Shown: piece by piece, positions 9,303-19,886 of the stretch | Layout: every line of letters starts with the position of its first letter | Position numbering within the stretch: position 1 is the first letter of the stretch | Notes under the pieces: model-generated | The model's input: the letters and a program-made list of their open reading frames with translations, nothing else | Database searches by the model: none | Told to the model about the DNA's origin: nothing | NCBI RefSeq assembly: GCF_013305725.1 | Contig: NZ_CP047883.1 | Coordinates: forward strand, 1,777,001-1,841,000 | DNA length: 64,000 nucleotides | Reading direction: 5' to 3' | DNA from: Streptococcus mitis | Lineage (GTDB): Bacteria; Bacillota; Bacilli; Lactobacillales; Streptococcaceae | Program-made: the position numbers and the translations under genes

Positions 9303-11261
9303 TTATTTGATATGACTTTCAAATTCTTTTTGGCTTTTTTCAATAGCCTTCTTACTTTCTTCTTCCCACTTAGCCTTAGCTTCATCAAATTGTTTCTTGG
9401 TAACAGGGTCTTTTTGAAGTTTCATGTACTTGTAGTTATTTCCATCACCTTTGATACCCACTAGAGAGTAAGCACGTGTAAATGGAGTTACTTTGGTGAC
9501 AGAGGCTGTACCACCATTTGACATCGTAGACATGATTAGAGAATTATCAATCATCCAAGCTTGTGCTTCAGCATATTTTTCATAACGCTTAGCAACATCT
9601 TTGTTTTCCGCATCTGCCTCTTTTAAAAGTTTCGTATAAGTATCGAGACCTAAACTCTTAATCAGTTCTTGATCTTCCTTAGCATCCAAACCAAAAATCT
9701 TGAGATAGAAACCATCTTCTGCATTAAATGGATCAAGATAAGTTGACGGATCTTGGTAATCACCCACCCAACCATCAAAGTTCAAGTCGTAATCACGAGA
9801 CGCCGGATTCGGAGCAAGAAATGCAACATTGCTGAAATCATCCGTAGATAATTGTTGCACATCAACCACAATATTGTCATCCCCAAATACGGTCTCTAAG
9901 GTCTGTTTAACCGAATTCATACCAGAAACCGCGTTTTTATTGGTTTGATCAACAGGAACATCAATATGAATAGGGAAGGTCACCCCTTTTGATTCCAATT
10001 CCTTTTTAGATTCCGCAAATTTTGCTTGGGCCTTTTCCTTATTGAAGTATCCGTCTTGGGCATCCGCCAAGTTAATGCCTGACCATTCTGTTCCGTACTG
10101 AACAAGTTTAGAAGACACCACATCTCCGAAACTCTTATCTCCCACTTGTACAAAAGTAGGAGGAACAAGGGTGTTACGAAGGGTCTTGCTTGCTGCTTCT
10201 TGACCATTAGATTGGGCAGAATAAGCCGTACGATCGATGGCAAAGTTCAACGCTTGACGGAAGTTCTTATTTAAAATTGCTATTTGAGTTGATTTCTTTT
10301 GTTCATCTGTTGTTTTAGCTGTATGGTTATAAGCTTTACGGTTAACATTAAAGTTAAAGTACCAAGATGTCTTGTCTTGTAAGCTATAAACAATATTGTC
10401 TTGATATTTTTCTTTTGTCTTGGCATAGTTAGAGCTGTTTGGATAAACTCCTGCCAGAGAATAGGCCCCACTTTCAAAATTTCGAATAGTCATCTCTTGA
10501 TCAGAACCATCAAAATAAGCCAGTTTAACTTTTTCAATGGTTACTTTATCATGATCATAATAGTGTGGATTCTTCACATACTCGATCGAAGATTTTGATG
10601 TAAAACCTTTTAACAAGTAAGGTCCGTTGTAAAGGATACTACTTGGCGTCAAGGTACCAAATTCTTTTTCCTTTGACTTCAAAAACTCTTCATTGACTGG
10701 GAAGAGAATACTGTTAGTCGTCTTAGAATTCCAATAAGGCTCTGGTCTTGTCAAAGTGTACTCAACCGTATAGTCATCCAAGGCTTTGACACCAACAGTA
10801 GAGAAATCATTTGTCACACCAGTCACATAGTCATTCAATCCCTTGATTGAATTTTGAATGAGATCCATCGCTTGCCCCTTGTTATCCGAAGCATATTTGA
10901 TCCCAGTAACAAAGTCCTGTGCTTTTACTGGAGCATATTCTTCTCCATCAGCTGTATACCACTTGGCATCTTTTCTGAGTTTATAGGTATAGGTTAAACC
11001 ATCCGCTGAAACTGACCAATCTTCAGCCAGAGCTGGCGTTAGATTCCCATAGCTATCATTTTCTAGCAAACCATCCACAAGATTAGTAATTATAGATGTA
11101 TTATCTGCATAATAATCCAAAAGATAATTAAAAGTTGTTGGATTTCCACTAAAAGTTGACGAATACGTCTTTGTATCTGTGTTAGATTGCCCACAAGCTG
11201 AGAGTAAAATCCCTGTAGCTAGGACAAGACCAGTTCCGATGAGTCTTTTTTTCATTGTCAT
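9303..11261 (-). CDS. AliB-like oligopeptide ABC transporter substrate-binding lipoprotein (second copy)
   Basis: A 652-aa SBP_bac_5 family lipoprotein with signal peptide and lipobox L-L-S-A-C-G near residue 21; the cysteine would be lipidated and the protein anchored outside the membrane to capture oligopeptides. I chose the ATG at 11261, 6 nt after an AAGGAG; the frame is open for 48 nt more upstream but without a ribosome site. It is clearly a divergent paralogue of the next gene (shared LLENDSYGNL, LTYTYKLRK and SSILYNGPYLLK segments). No permease or ATPase gene is adjacent, so it probably feeds the Ami permease encoded elsewhere, as known for AliA and AliB. Confidence 0.9.
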   Translation of the reverse strand: MTMKKRLIGTGLVLATGILLSACGQSNTDTKTYSSTFSGNPTTFNYLLDYYADNTSIITNLVDGLLENDSYGNLTPALAEDWSVSADGLTYTYKLRKDAKWYTADGEEYAPVKAQDFVTGIKYASDNKGQAMDLIQNSIKGLNDYVTGVTNDFSTVGVKALDDYTVEYTLTRPEPYWNSKTTNSILFPVNEEFLKSKEKEFGTLTPSSILYNGPYLLKGFTSKSSIEYVKNPHYYDHDKVTIEKVKLAYFDGSDQEMTIRNFESGAYSLAGVYPNSSNYAKTKEKYQDNIVYSLQDKTSWYFNFNVNRKAYNHTAKTTDEQKKSTQIAILNKNFRQALNFAIDRTAYSAQSNGQEAASKTLRNTLVPPTFVQVGDKSFGDVVSSKLVQYGTEWSGINLADAQDGYFNKEKAQAKFAESKKELESKGVTFPIHIDVPVDQTNKNAVSGMNSVKQTLETVFGDDNIVVDVQQLSTDDFSNVAFLAPNPASRDYDLNFDGWVGDYQDPSTYLDPFNAEDGFYLKIFGLDAKEDQELIKSLGLDTYTKLLKEADAENKDVAKRYEKYAEAQAWMIDNSLIMSTMSNGGTASVTKVTPFTRAYSLVGIKGDGNNYKYMKLQKDPVTKKQFDEAKAKWEEESKKAIEKSQKEFESHIK

Positions 11262-11299
11262 CACCCACTCCTTTATGTCACTTTTTATAACATAACCAT

Positions 11300-11328
11300 A
11301 TTTTATCAAATTTATCCAAAAATGTAAA
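11300..11328 (-). promoter_or_regulatory. Promoter of the second ali-like gene
   Basis: TTTACA (11323-11328), a 17-bp spacer and TAAAAT (11300-11305) on the minus strand, about 40 bp upstream of the chosen ATG. Confidence 0.5.
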
Positions 11329-11367
11329 GTTACTAGTTTCTAAGCGAATAGCATTCCGTAAGCAAAA

Positions 11368-11397
11368 AAGGAAGCACAGATTCTCCGCAACTTCCTT
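11368..11397 (-). terminator. Terminator between the two ali-like genes
   Basis: A 7-bp stem AAGGAAG/CTTCCTT with a 16-nt loop, followed by six T on the minus strand. The two ali-like genes therefore seem to be separate transcription units. Confidence 0.6.
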
Positions 11398-11410
11398 GTC
11401 TTGTTATAAA

Positions 11411-13378
11411 CTATTTGACGTGTTTTTCAAGTTCTTTTTGGTATTTGGCATTTGTTTCGATTTTTTCTTTCTGCCATTTCTTGAGAGCTTCTTCATATTC
11501 TTTTGTAGTCACAACATCCTTTTGCAACTCCAAGCCTTTGAATACAAATGGATCTCCCTTGATTCCGACTTGAGAGTATGCTTTTGTGAATGGTACAGTA
11601 CGGCTAACAGTTGGAGAACCACCTGAAGAAGCAACTGGGATTAAAAGTGAGCTATCCGATACCCAAGCTTGAGCTTTAGCGTATTTTTCATAACGCTTAT
11701 TGAGGTCACTTGTTTCAGCTGCAGCATCGTCCAAGAGTTTCTTATATTCGTCCAGTCCAACTTGAGCCATCACTTCTGGATCTTTTCCACGAGTAATCCC
11801 CAAGTGTTTAAGAGCAGAACCCTTCTTAGCATCGAGAATGTTGAGGTAGGTAGCTGGGTCTTGATAGTCTGGTCCCCAACCAGTTCCGTTCAAATCATAG
11901 TCTTTTTGTGCTGGAACCTTAGCTTGAGACGTGATGCTCATTTTTTCATTATCAGTCATTTGAAGGACATCGATAATGACATTATCAGTACCAAGTGTTG
12001 ATTCGATAGATTGCTTAAGTGAGTTAGTTTGCTGGACAGCAATCACATCTGTTTGTTCAACCGGAATATCCAAACGAATTGGGAAGGCCACACCCTTTGC
12101 TTGCAATTCTGTCTTTGCTTTTGCAAAGGCAGCCTTGGCTTTTTCTGGATTATAAATCGTATCCTTACCATCTGTCAAAGCTACATCTTTCCACTGGTCT
12201 CCATAAGAAACCAACTGCTCTTGAGCCAGTTCACCAAAGGTCTTTTCACCAACTTGGACATAGTCATGAGGCACTAGGCTATTACGAATAATCTTGTCCG
12301 CACCTTCTTCCCCGTTCAACTGAGCCGTATAAGAGTGACGATCAAGGGCAAAGTTCAAGGCTTGACGGAAGTTTTTATTGAGAAGAGCTTCTTTTGTTGA
12401 TGTTTTTTGAGCCTCTTCGGTTTTGGCTGTTTTATTGTAAGACTGGCGATTTACGTTAACAGTGAGATAGTAGCTTGTCGCTTCTTGTGGACTGTAGACA
12501 ATCTTATCTCCGTATTCTTTCTTAGTGGACTCAAAGTTTGAGCTTGTTGGGAAGAGACGAGCTGTTGTATAGGCACCTTGTGTAAAGCTACGAATCAAGG
12601 ATTCTTGGTCTGATCCATCATAGAAGGTTAGTTTAATGCTGTCAATCTTAACATTGTCCTTATCCCAGTAGTTTGGATTTTTTTCATATTCGATAGCAGA
12701 TTTTGACGTCAATGATTTCAATAGATAAGGACCATTATAAAGAATACTTGACGGAGTAGGAGTTCCGTAGTCTTTTCCTTTAGAATTCAGAAATTCTTCA
12801 TTAACTGGAAGCATGGTTGCAGTTGTGACTTTAGAATTCCAGAAACTTTCTGGTTTGTTGAGCGTATATTCAACCGTGTAATCATCAACAGCTTTTACAC
12901 CTACAGTAGAAAAGTCGTTACTTTCACCACTGATATAGGCGGCCAATCCTTTAATAGAATCTTGAAGGAGAGAGAGACCGTCTGATTTACCATCAGCTGC
13001 ATGTTTCAAACCTGTAACAAAGTCTTGAGCCTTGACTTCGGCATACTCTTCACCCTCAGAAGTATACCATTTTACACCCTTACGAAGTTTGTAGGTATAA
13101 GTCAAACCATCTTTAGAAACGGACCAGTCTTCTGCAAGCGATGGAATTAAGTTTCCATACTTATCATTTTCCAAAAGGCCATCGACAACGTTTGCTATAA
13201 CGTCAGAAGTTGAGCTCTTGCTCGTCACACTGTAGTCCAAAGATGATGGATCCATAGCGTAGACATAAGAAAATGTTTTAGGAGCGTCCGCATTCTTTTC
13301 GCTTTTGCCACAAGCTGCAAAAAGAAAGGCCGCACTCAAGGTCACTCCCGCTCCTAAGAGCCACTTTTTCGATTTCAT
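11411..13378 (-). CDS. AliB-like oligopeptide ABC transporter substrate-binding lipoprotein (first copy)
   Basis: A 655-aa SBP_bac_5 lipoprotein; the signal peptide ends in F-A-A-C-G near residue 23. The ATG at 13378 is 7 nt after AAAGGAG; a TTG two codons earlier is unlikely to be used. The fold and many blocks are shared with the neighbouring 652-aa paralogue. In non-encapsulated pneumococci and in commensal mitis-group strains, paired aliB-like ORFs (aliC/aliD) lie next to dexB at the cps locus, and these two genes occupy that place while a capsule operon is also present. It likely binds short peptides and delivers them to the Ami permease. Confidence 0.9.
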   Translation of the reverse strand: MKSKKWLLGAGVTLSAAFLFAACGKSEKNADAPKTFSYVYAMDPSSLDYSVTSKSSTSDVIANVVDGLLENDKYGNLIPSLAEDWSVSKDGLTYTYKLRKGVKWYTSEGEEYAEVKAQDFVTGLKHAADGKSDGLSLLQDSIKGLAAYISGESNDFSTVGVKAVDDYTVEYTLNKPESFWNSKVTTATMLPVNEEFLNSKGKDYGTPTPSSILYNGPYLLKSLTSKSAIEYEKNPNYWDKDNVKIDSIKLTFYDGSDQESLIRSFTQGAYTTARLFPTSSNFESTKKEYGDKIVYSPQEATSYYLTVNVNRQSYNKTAKTEEAQKTSTKEALLNKNFRQALNFALDRHSYTAQLNGEEGADKIIRNSLVPHDYVQVGEKTFGELAQEQLVSYGDQWKDVALTDGKDTIYNPEKAKAAFAKAKTELQAKGVAFPIRLDIPVEQTDVIAVQQTNSLKQSIESTLGTDNVIIDVLQMTDNEKMSITSQAKVPAQKDYDLNGTGWGPDYQDPATYLNILDAKKGSALKHLGITRGKDPEVMAQVGLDEYKKLLDDAAAETSDLNKRYEKYAKAQAWVSDSSLLIPVASSGGSPTVSRTVPFTKAYSQVGIKGDPFVFKGLELQKDVVTTKEYEEALKKWQKEKIETNAKYQKELEKHVK

Positions 13379-13409
13379 ATGCAATCTCCTTTAAGATAGT
13401 TTTTTCACC

Positions 13410-13437
13410 ATTATAACCTATTTTTCTATAAATGCAA
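13410..13437 (-). promoter_or_regulatory. Promoter of the first ali-like gene
   Basis: TTGCAT (13432-13437), a 16-bp spacer and a perfect TATAAT (13410-13415) on the minus strand, about 30 bp upstream of the ATG. Confidence 0.65.
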
Positions 13438-13545
13438 GAGCTTTTGAGAGATTTTTTAGAAAATTCTAACAAATATTTTTAAAAGAGTTCTCTGAAAAAC
13501 TTTTAGCAAAAAATTCAAACTCTATAAACTCGAGGCCCTCACTTT

Positions 13546-15165
<1,620 letters not shown>

Positions 15166-15190
15166 TCATTATTTTAATAATCTACAGTCT

Positions 15191-15227
15191 ATGATAGCGC
15201 TTTTCAGATTTTTATGCAAGCGTTTGC
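15191..15227 (-). promoter_or_regulatory. dexB promoter with overlapping LacI/CcpA-type operator
   Basis: On the minus strand TTGCAT (15214-15219), 17 bp, TATCAT (15191-15196). The -35 overlaps GCAAACGCTTGC (15216-15227, minus strand), which has the central CG and inverted GCAA/TTGC arms of LacI-family operators. A second AGCGCT core abuts the -10. Binding by MalR or CcpA is inference. Confidence 0.5.
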
Positions 15228-15308
15228 CTAATCTTTTTGATTCCTTTTTTAACTCCATAGTTTCCTAACTTCCATTTTTTTATTATAATAGAGGTCAGAG
15301 GTAAAAAA

Positions 15309-16793
15309 ATGAAAAAACAAGCTTTTAGTTCTGAACAATATTTGAATCTACAGCGCGACCACATTTTGGAGTGCATTAACCAATTTGACGGCAAGCTCTA
15401 CTTGGAGTTTGGTGGCAAAATGTTAGAAGATTTTCACGCTGCTCGTGTTCTTCCTGGTTATGAGCCTGACAACAAAATCAAGCTCTTGCAAGAATTGAAA
15501 GAGCAAGTCGAGGTTGTAATTGCCATTAATGCTAACAACATCGAACATTCCAAAGCACGTGGTGACTTGGGCATTTCTTATGACCAAGAAGTTCTTCGTT
15601 TGATTGATAAATTCAATGAATTGGGAATTTTTGTTGGCTCCGTTGTCATCACACAGTACGCTGGGCAACCAGCTGCAGATGCCTTCCGCAACCAACTCGA
15701 TAAAAACGGAATTGATTCTTATCTTCACTATCCAATCAAAGGATATCCGACGGATATGGATCACATCATTTCACCAGAAGGTATGGGGAAAAACGACTAC
15801 ATCAAAACCAGTCGAAACTTGATTGTCGTAACCGCTCCTGGACCTGGTTCTGGAAAATTGGCAACCTGTATGTCCAATATGTACCACGACCAAATCAATG
15901 GCATCAAATCTGGCTACGCTAAATTTGAAACCTTCCCAGTTTGGAATCTCCCCCTTCATCACCCAGTCAACTTGGCCTACGAGGCTGCTACAGCAGACCT
16001 TGATGATGTCAACATGATTGACCCCTTCCATCTCCAAACTTACGGAGAAACCACTGTCAACTACAACCGTGATATCGAAATCTTCCCAGTGCTCAAGCGC
16101 ATGTTGGAACGTATCCTAGGAGAGTCTCCATACGCTTCACCGACAGATATGGGGGTCAACATGGTTGGTTTCGCTATTACAGATGATGAGGCTGCTGTCG
16201 AAGCCTCTAAACAAGAAATCATACGCCGTTACTATCAAACTGTTCTTGATTTTAAAGCCGAAAAAGTTGGCGAAGCTGCTGTCAAGAAAATCGAGTTGCT
16301 TATGAATGACCTCGGTATCACACCTGCAGACCGTAAGGTTGCTGTCGTTGCGCGTCAAAAAGCAGAAGAAACTAGCGGACCAGCCCTAGCCCTTGAATTG
16401 CCAAGCGGAGAAATCGTCACAGGTAAGAACTCAGAACTCTTTGGCCCTACAGCGGCTGCCTTGATCAACGCCATCAAGAAATCAGCTGACATCGCTAAAG
16501 AAGTAAAACTAATCGAACCTGAAGTTGTTAAGCCAATCCAAGGTCTTAAAATCGATCATCTCGGTAGCCGCAATCCACGCCTTCATTCAAATGAAATCCT
16601 GATTGCACTTGCTATCACAGCTACAGAAAATCCTGATGCTGCTCGTGCTATGGAAGAACTTGGCAACCTCAAAGGAAGCGAAGCCCACTCAACCATCATC
16701 TTAACCGATGAAGACAAGAATGTCCTTCGTAAACTGGGTATCAACGTAACCTTTGACCCTTACTACCAATACGACCGCTTGTATCGTAAATAA
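15309..16793 (+). CDS. DUF1846 (UPF0371) domain protein
   Basis: A 494-aa protein of the DUF1846 family, common in streptococci and other Firmicutes and without an agreed function. A glycine-rich phosphate-binding-like segment, [14 protein letters not shown], lies near residue 178; no signal peptide or membrane helix is visible, so it should be cytoplasmic. It is divergent from dexB and ends at a clear terminator before luxS. The start has an AGAGGT ribosome site. Confidence 0.88.
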   Translation: MKKQAFSSEQYLNLQRDHILECINQFDGKLYLEFGGKMLEDFHAARVLPGYEPDNKIKLLQELKEQVEVVIAINANNIEHSKARGDLGISYDQEVLRLIDKFNELGIFVGSVVITQYAGQPAADAFRNQLDKNGIDSYLHYPIKGYPTDMDHIISPEGMGKNDYIKTSRNLIVVTAPGPGSGKLATCMSNMYHDQINGIKSGYAKFETFPVWNLPLHHPVNLAYEAATADLDDVNMIDPFHLQTYGETTVNYNRDIEIFPVLKRMLERILGESPYASPTDMGVNMVGFAITDDEAAVEASKQEIIRRYYQTVLDFKAEKVGEAAVKKIELLMNDLGITPADRKVAVVARQKAEETSGPALALELPSGEIVTGKNSELFGPTAAALINAIKKSADIAKEVKLIEPEVVKPIQGLKIDHLGSRNPRLHSNEILIALAITATENPDAARAMEELGNLKGSEAHSTIILTDEDKNVLRKLGINVTFDPYYQYDRLYRK

Positions 16794-16800
16794 AGATTTC

Positions 16801-16824
16801 AACCTCTCCACTCTCGGAGAGGTT
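16801..16824 (+). terminator. Terminator after the DUF1846 gene
   Basis: Perfect 9-bp stem AACCTCTCC/GGAGAGGTT with a 6-nt loop followed by TTCTCT. Confidence 0.75.
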
Positions 16825-16851
16825 TTCTCTCTGCCTCAAGAGCCGGCTTTA

Positions 16852-16860
16852 TGTTATAAT
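16852..16860 (+). promoter_or_regulatory. Extended -10 promoter of luxS
   Basis: TG-T-TATAAT ending at 16860, 27 bp before the luxS ATG; no convincing -35. Confidence 0.55.
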
Positions 16861-16887
16861 GAAAGAAGAAAACTGAAAGGATTTACC

Positions 16888-17370
16888 ATGTCAAAAGAAG
16901 TTATTGTTGAAAGTTTTGAACTTGACCACACCATTGTTAAAGCACCCTATGTTCGCTTGATTGGGGAAGAAACAGGGCCAAAGGGAGACATCATCTCCAA
17001 TTATGATATTCGTTTAGTGCAACCCAATGAAGACTCTATCCCTACTGCTGGCCTTCACACTATCGAGCACCTCTTGGCCAAACTCATCCGTACCCGCATC
17101 GACGGCATGATTGACTGTTCACCTTTTGGTTGCCGCACAGGCTTCCACATGATTATGTGGGGGCGTCATACCAGCGCTGAAATTGCGGCTGTTATCAAGG
17201 ATTCGCTCAAGGAAATCGCTGAGACTACTACTTGGGAAGACGTCCCTGGAACAACCATCGAATCTTGCGGCAACTACAAGGATCACAGCCTCTTTTCTGC
17301 TAAAGAATGGGCAAAACTCATCCTTGAACAAGGAATTTCAGACGATGCCTTTGAACGTCATGTCATCTAA
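16888..17370 (+). CDS. luxS: S-ribosylhomocysteine lyase LuxS
   Basis: A 160-aa LuxS; it cleaves S-ribosylhomocysteine to homocysteine and DPD (the AI-2 precursor) in the activated methyl cycle. The zinc site is visible as H-T-I-E-H (residues 57-61) with a later cysteine in the S-C-G-N-Y segment. The true start is the ATG at 16888, preceded by GAAAGG; an upstream extension of this frame overlaps the preceding gene and terminator and is not coding. Position beside dexB and clpL matches the pneumococcal chromosome. Confidence 0.97.
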   Translation: MSKEVIVESFELDHTIVKAPYVRLIGEETGPKGDIISNYDIRLVQPNEDSIPTAGLHTIEHLLAKLIRTRIDGMIDCSPFGCRTGFHMIMWGRHTSAEIAAVIKDSLKEIAETTTWEDVPGTTIESCGNYKDHSLFSAKEWAKLILEQGISDDAFERHVI

Positions 17371-17374
17371 ACAC

Positions 17375-17410
17375 AAAAAAGGAACCGGCTTTTTAGCTGG
17401 TTCCTTTTTT
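17375..17410. terminator. Bidirectional terminator between luxS and clpL
   Basis: A long stem (AAAAAAGGAACCGGCT with its near-perfect complement) and a 4-nt loop, with A and T tracts on both sides, serves the convergent luxS and clpL genes. Confidence 0.85.
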
Positions 17411-17429
17411 TTATTCTCAAAATCTCTAG

Positions 17430-19535
17430 TTAAGCTTTCTCACGAATAACCAAACCACCATCTTCCATATCTGCTTCTAGGTGTCTGGCATCTAGGTGAT
17501 CCAAATGGAAGTCTGTCACCTTATCACGAATTTCTTGTTCAACCACGCGACGGAGAGGACGAACACCCATGACTTCGTCATAACCTTCTTCTGTGATATA
17601 GTCCTTAGCTGCTTGACTGACTACCAAATCAATCTCTTTCTTAGCCAAGGTTTGGTTAACTTCAGCCAACATTAAGTCCACAATCTTAGAAAGGTCTTCC
17701 TTAGTCAAGTGTGAGAACTCAATAACTGCGTTAAAGCGGTTGAGGAATTCTGGACGGAAGAAAGGTTTCAAACGGTCCATCAATTCTGGTTTATCCGCAT
17801 CTTCTGTCAAGTTGGCTTCATAGCCAAATCCAGCATTTGAGGTCGCAATAATGACAGTGTTCTTGAAGTTTACTGTGTTTCCTTGACCATCTGTCAAACG
17901 ACCATCATCTAGAACTTGGAGGAGAAGGGTAATGACTTGAGGATCAGCCTTTTCAATTTCATCCAAGAGAATGATAGAGTATGGATTGCGACGAACACGT
18001 TCTGTTAAGGTATTGCTATTGTCATCATAACCTACATAGCCTGCTGTTGTACCAATTAGCTTAGAAACAGCTGTGCGGTCACTGTATTCAGACATATCCA
18101 AACGGATGATCGCATCCTTGGTTCCAAACATATCTAGCGCCAATTGCTTAGCAAGTTCTGTCTTACCAACCCCAGTTGGTCCTACAAAGAGGAAGCTACC
18201 GATTGGGCGATTACCTTCATCAAAACCAGCACGATTACGACGGATGGCACGGGCTACAGCTTCAACTGCCTTATCTTGACCGATTACCTTATCTTGCAGA
18301 CGATGAGCCATATCTTTCAAACGTTCGATATCAGATGCTCCCATTTGTGACACTGGAATACCCGTCATCCGTTCTACAGATTCAGCCACATCGTTGACAC
18401 TTGCAGTCACCTTCATATCTTCTGTGTGGTTTTCGATTTTCTTTTCCAATTCTGCAATGCGTGTTTTATAGTTTAGAGCTGCTTCAAAATCTTCTGCCTC
18501 AACTGCTTTTTCTTGCTTGTCTTTTTCTGCCTCAATTTCTCGTTCAACTGCATGCACATCTGTTACTGGATGTTGAGCTGCCAAGTGAGCTGCCGTTACG
18601 TCTACAAGGTCAATAGCCTTATCAGGCAAGCTACGTTGTGGAATATATTGGACAGAATAATCCACCGCTGCTTTCAAAACTTCGTCTGGCAAAATGACAT
18701 TGTGGTGTTGCTGATAGAGGTCACGAATTCCTTGAAGAATTTTATATGTATCCTCTGCTGAAGGAGCATTGACTTTGACTTCGTTGAAACGACGAGCAAG
18801 AGCTGCATTCTTCAAGATGGTGTTACGGTATTCATCCTGAGTTGTCGCTCCAATAACGGTCAATTCTCCACGAGATAGAGCTGGCTTGAGAATGTCCGCA
18901 AGTCCCTTAGATCCACTATCTCCACCAGTGCTACCAGCACCGAGAATTTGGTGAATTTCATCAAAGAAGAGGATAATATTCCCTGCTTCTTTTACTTCAT
19001 TGACTAAGTTTTGAACGTTTTCTTCAAAGCTACCACGATATTGAGTACCAGCCTCAAGACCTGAGATATCAATGGAAATAATTTCCTTATTCTTAATAGC
19101 AGCTGGAACATCACCGTTCACAATAGCTTGCGCTAGACCTTCGACAACGGCTGTCTTACCAACACCTGCGTCTCCGACTAAAACAGGATTGTTCTTGGTA
19201 CGGCGTGAGAGGATTTCAGATGTCTCTTGAATTTCCTTGTTTCGTCCGATGACTGGATCCAGCTTGCCCTCACGCGCTTCTGCTGTCAAGTTTCGACCCA
19301 GTTTAGCAAGGACACCGTCTTGTTTCATACCTGATGTCTGTTGTGGCATTTGTCCATCAGTTTCTGCATTTCCTGGCAATTGACCAGTTGCACGATAGTG
19401 AGCAAATTCCTCAGATGTCACTTCACGTCCATTAATCAAGTAACGACGATTTTCAGAACTATATCCTCGCATACCACCCATCAATTGGTTAAATAAATCA
19501 TCCATGTTGTTAAAATTATTAAAGTTGTTATTCAT
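17430..19535 (-). CDS. clpL: ATP-dependent chaperone ClpL (HSP100)
   Basis: A 701-aa Clp/HSP100 ATPase with two AAA+ modules: Walker A GDAGVGKT at 121-128 and GPTGVGKT near 450, separated by a UVR-like coiled segment ([20 protein letters not shown]). The N-terminus is the short Asn-rich tail of ClpL, not a Clp-N domain, and no ClpP-binding loop is evident. ClpL acts as a stand-alone chaperone in heat and other stresses. CtsR boxes flank its promoter region, in keeping with heat-shock control. The start has an AAAGAGG ribosome site. Confidence 0.96.
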   Translation of the reverse strand: MNNNFNNFNNMDDLFNQLMGGMRGYSSENRRYLINGREVTSEEFAHYRATGQLPGNAETDGQMPQQTSGMKQDGVLAKLGRNLTAEAREGKLDPVIGRNKEIQETSEILSRRTKNNPVLVGDAGVGKTAVVEGLAQAIVNGDVPAAIKNKEIISIDISGLEAGTQYRGSFEENVQNLVNEVKEAGNIILFFDEIHQILGAGSTGGDSGSKGLADILKPALSRGELTVIGATTQDEYRNTILKNAALARRFNEVKVNAPSAEDTYKILQGIRDLYQQHHNVILPDEVLKAAVDYSVQYIPQRSLPDKAIDLVDVTAAHLAAQHPVTDVHAVEREIEAEKDKQEKAVEAEDFEAALNYKTRIAELEKKIENHTEDMKVTASVNDVAESVERMTGIPVSQMGASDIERLKDMAHRLQDKVIGQDKAVEAVARAIRRNRAGFDEGNRPIGSFLFVGPTGVGKTELAKQLALDMFGTKDAIIRLDMSEYSDRTAVSKLIGTTAGYVGYDDNSNTLTERVRRNPYSIILLDEIEKADPQVITLLLQVLDDGRLTDGQGNTVNFKNTVIIATSNAGFGYEANLTEDADKPELMDRLKPFFRPEFLNRFNAVIEFSHLTKEDLSKIVDLMLAEVNQTLAKKEIDLVVSQAAKDYITEEGYDEVMGVRPLRRVVEQEIRDKVTDFHLDHLDARHLEADMEDGGLVIREKA

Positions 19536-19572
19536 ATTCTTTACCTCTTTTTATTATTTATTATTACTGATA

Positions 19573-19588
19573 TTGACTATCTTTGACC
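19573..19588 (-). promoter_or_regulatory. CtsR box proximal to clpL
   Basis: Minus strand GGTCAAAGATAGTCAA matches the CtsR heptad repeat (two GTCAA units 10 bp apart). It lies 38 bp upstream of the clpL ATG and downstream of a small ORF. Confidence 0.75.
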
Positions 19589-19612
19589 TTTGTTTTAAAA
19601 AATTTAGACTAG

Positions 19613-19702
19613 CTAAATCGCTACTCTACGTACTATTTCTGGTTTTTCTTTTTCAAGCAGGAGTAGACTATCTTTACTTCTGAAGATTTCTAGATTAAAC
19701 AT
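19613..19702 (-). CDS. Small ORF (29 aa) in the clpL leader
   Basis: An ATG at 19702 is preceded by a strong AGAGGTGGGG ribosome site and opens a 29-codon frame beginning MFNLEIFRSKD and ending E-I-V-R-R-V-A-I. It lies between the main clpL promoter and clpL itself. The product is charged, with no signal peptide or membrane helix; I recognise no family. It may be a real small protein or a leader peptide affecting clpL expression. Evidence is limited to start context and position. Confidence 0.45.
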   Translation of the reverse strand: MFNLEIFRSKDSLLLLEKEKPEIVRRVAI

Positions 19703-19771
19703 AGACCCCACCTCTTTCTATTTTACTTTAAATAAGTGTTCTAGTAAGGTTTTCATTTACCTTACGTTTAT

Positions 19772-19821
19772 AATATACTACATTAGTCAGAAAAGGTCAA
19801 GATATTTGACTTTAATTGACC
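19772..19821 (-). promoter_or_regulatory. clpL promoter with CtsR operator
   Basis: Minus strand TTGACC (19795-19800), exactly 17 bp, TATATT (19772-19777). Directly upstream is GGTCAATTAAAGTCAA (19806-19821), a second CtsR box with the proper 10-bp period. CtsR would block RNA polymerase access and be released on heat. Confidence 0.8.
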
Positions 19822-19836
19822 AATAAATTTTACAAA

Positions 19837-19867
19837 AAGAAGAACTAGCTTTTAACTAGTCCTTCTT
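19837..19867 (-). terminator. Terminator after pflB
   Basis: A 12-bp stem with one mismatch (AAGAAGGACTAG on the minus strand) and a 7-nt loop, followed by a short T-rich run, 20 bp after the pflB stop. Confidence 0.75.
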
Positions 19868-19886
19868 TGTATTATTTTATATAATC

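Noticed and set aside
16753..16887. 45-codon N-terminal extension of LuxS
   Set aside because: Runs through the end of the DUF1846 gene, its terminator and the luxS -10; LuxS proteins start at MSKEV-type residues with the ribosome site seen before 16888.
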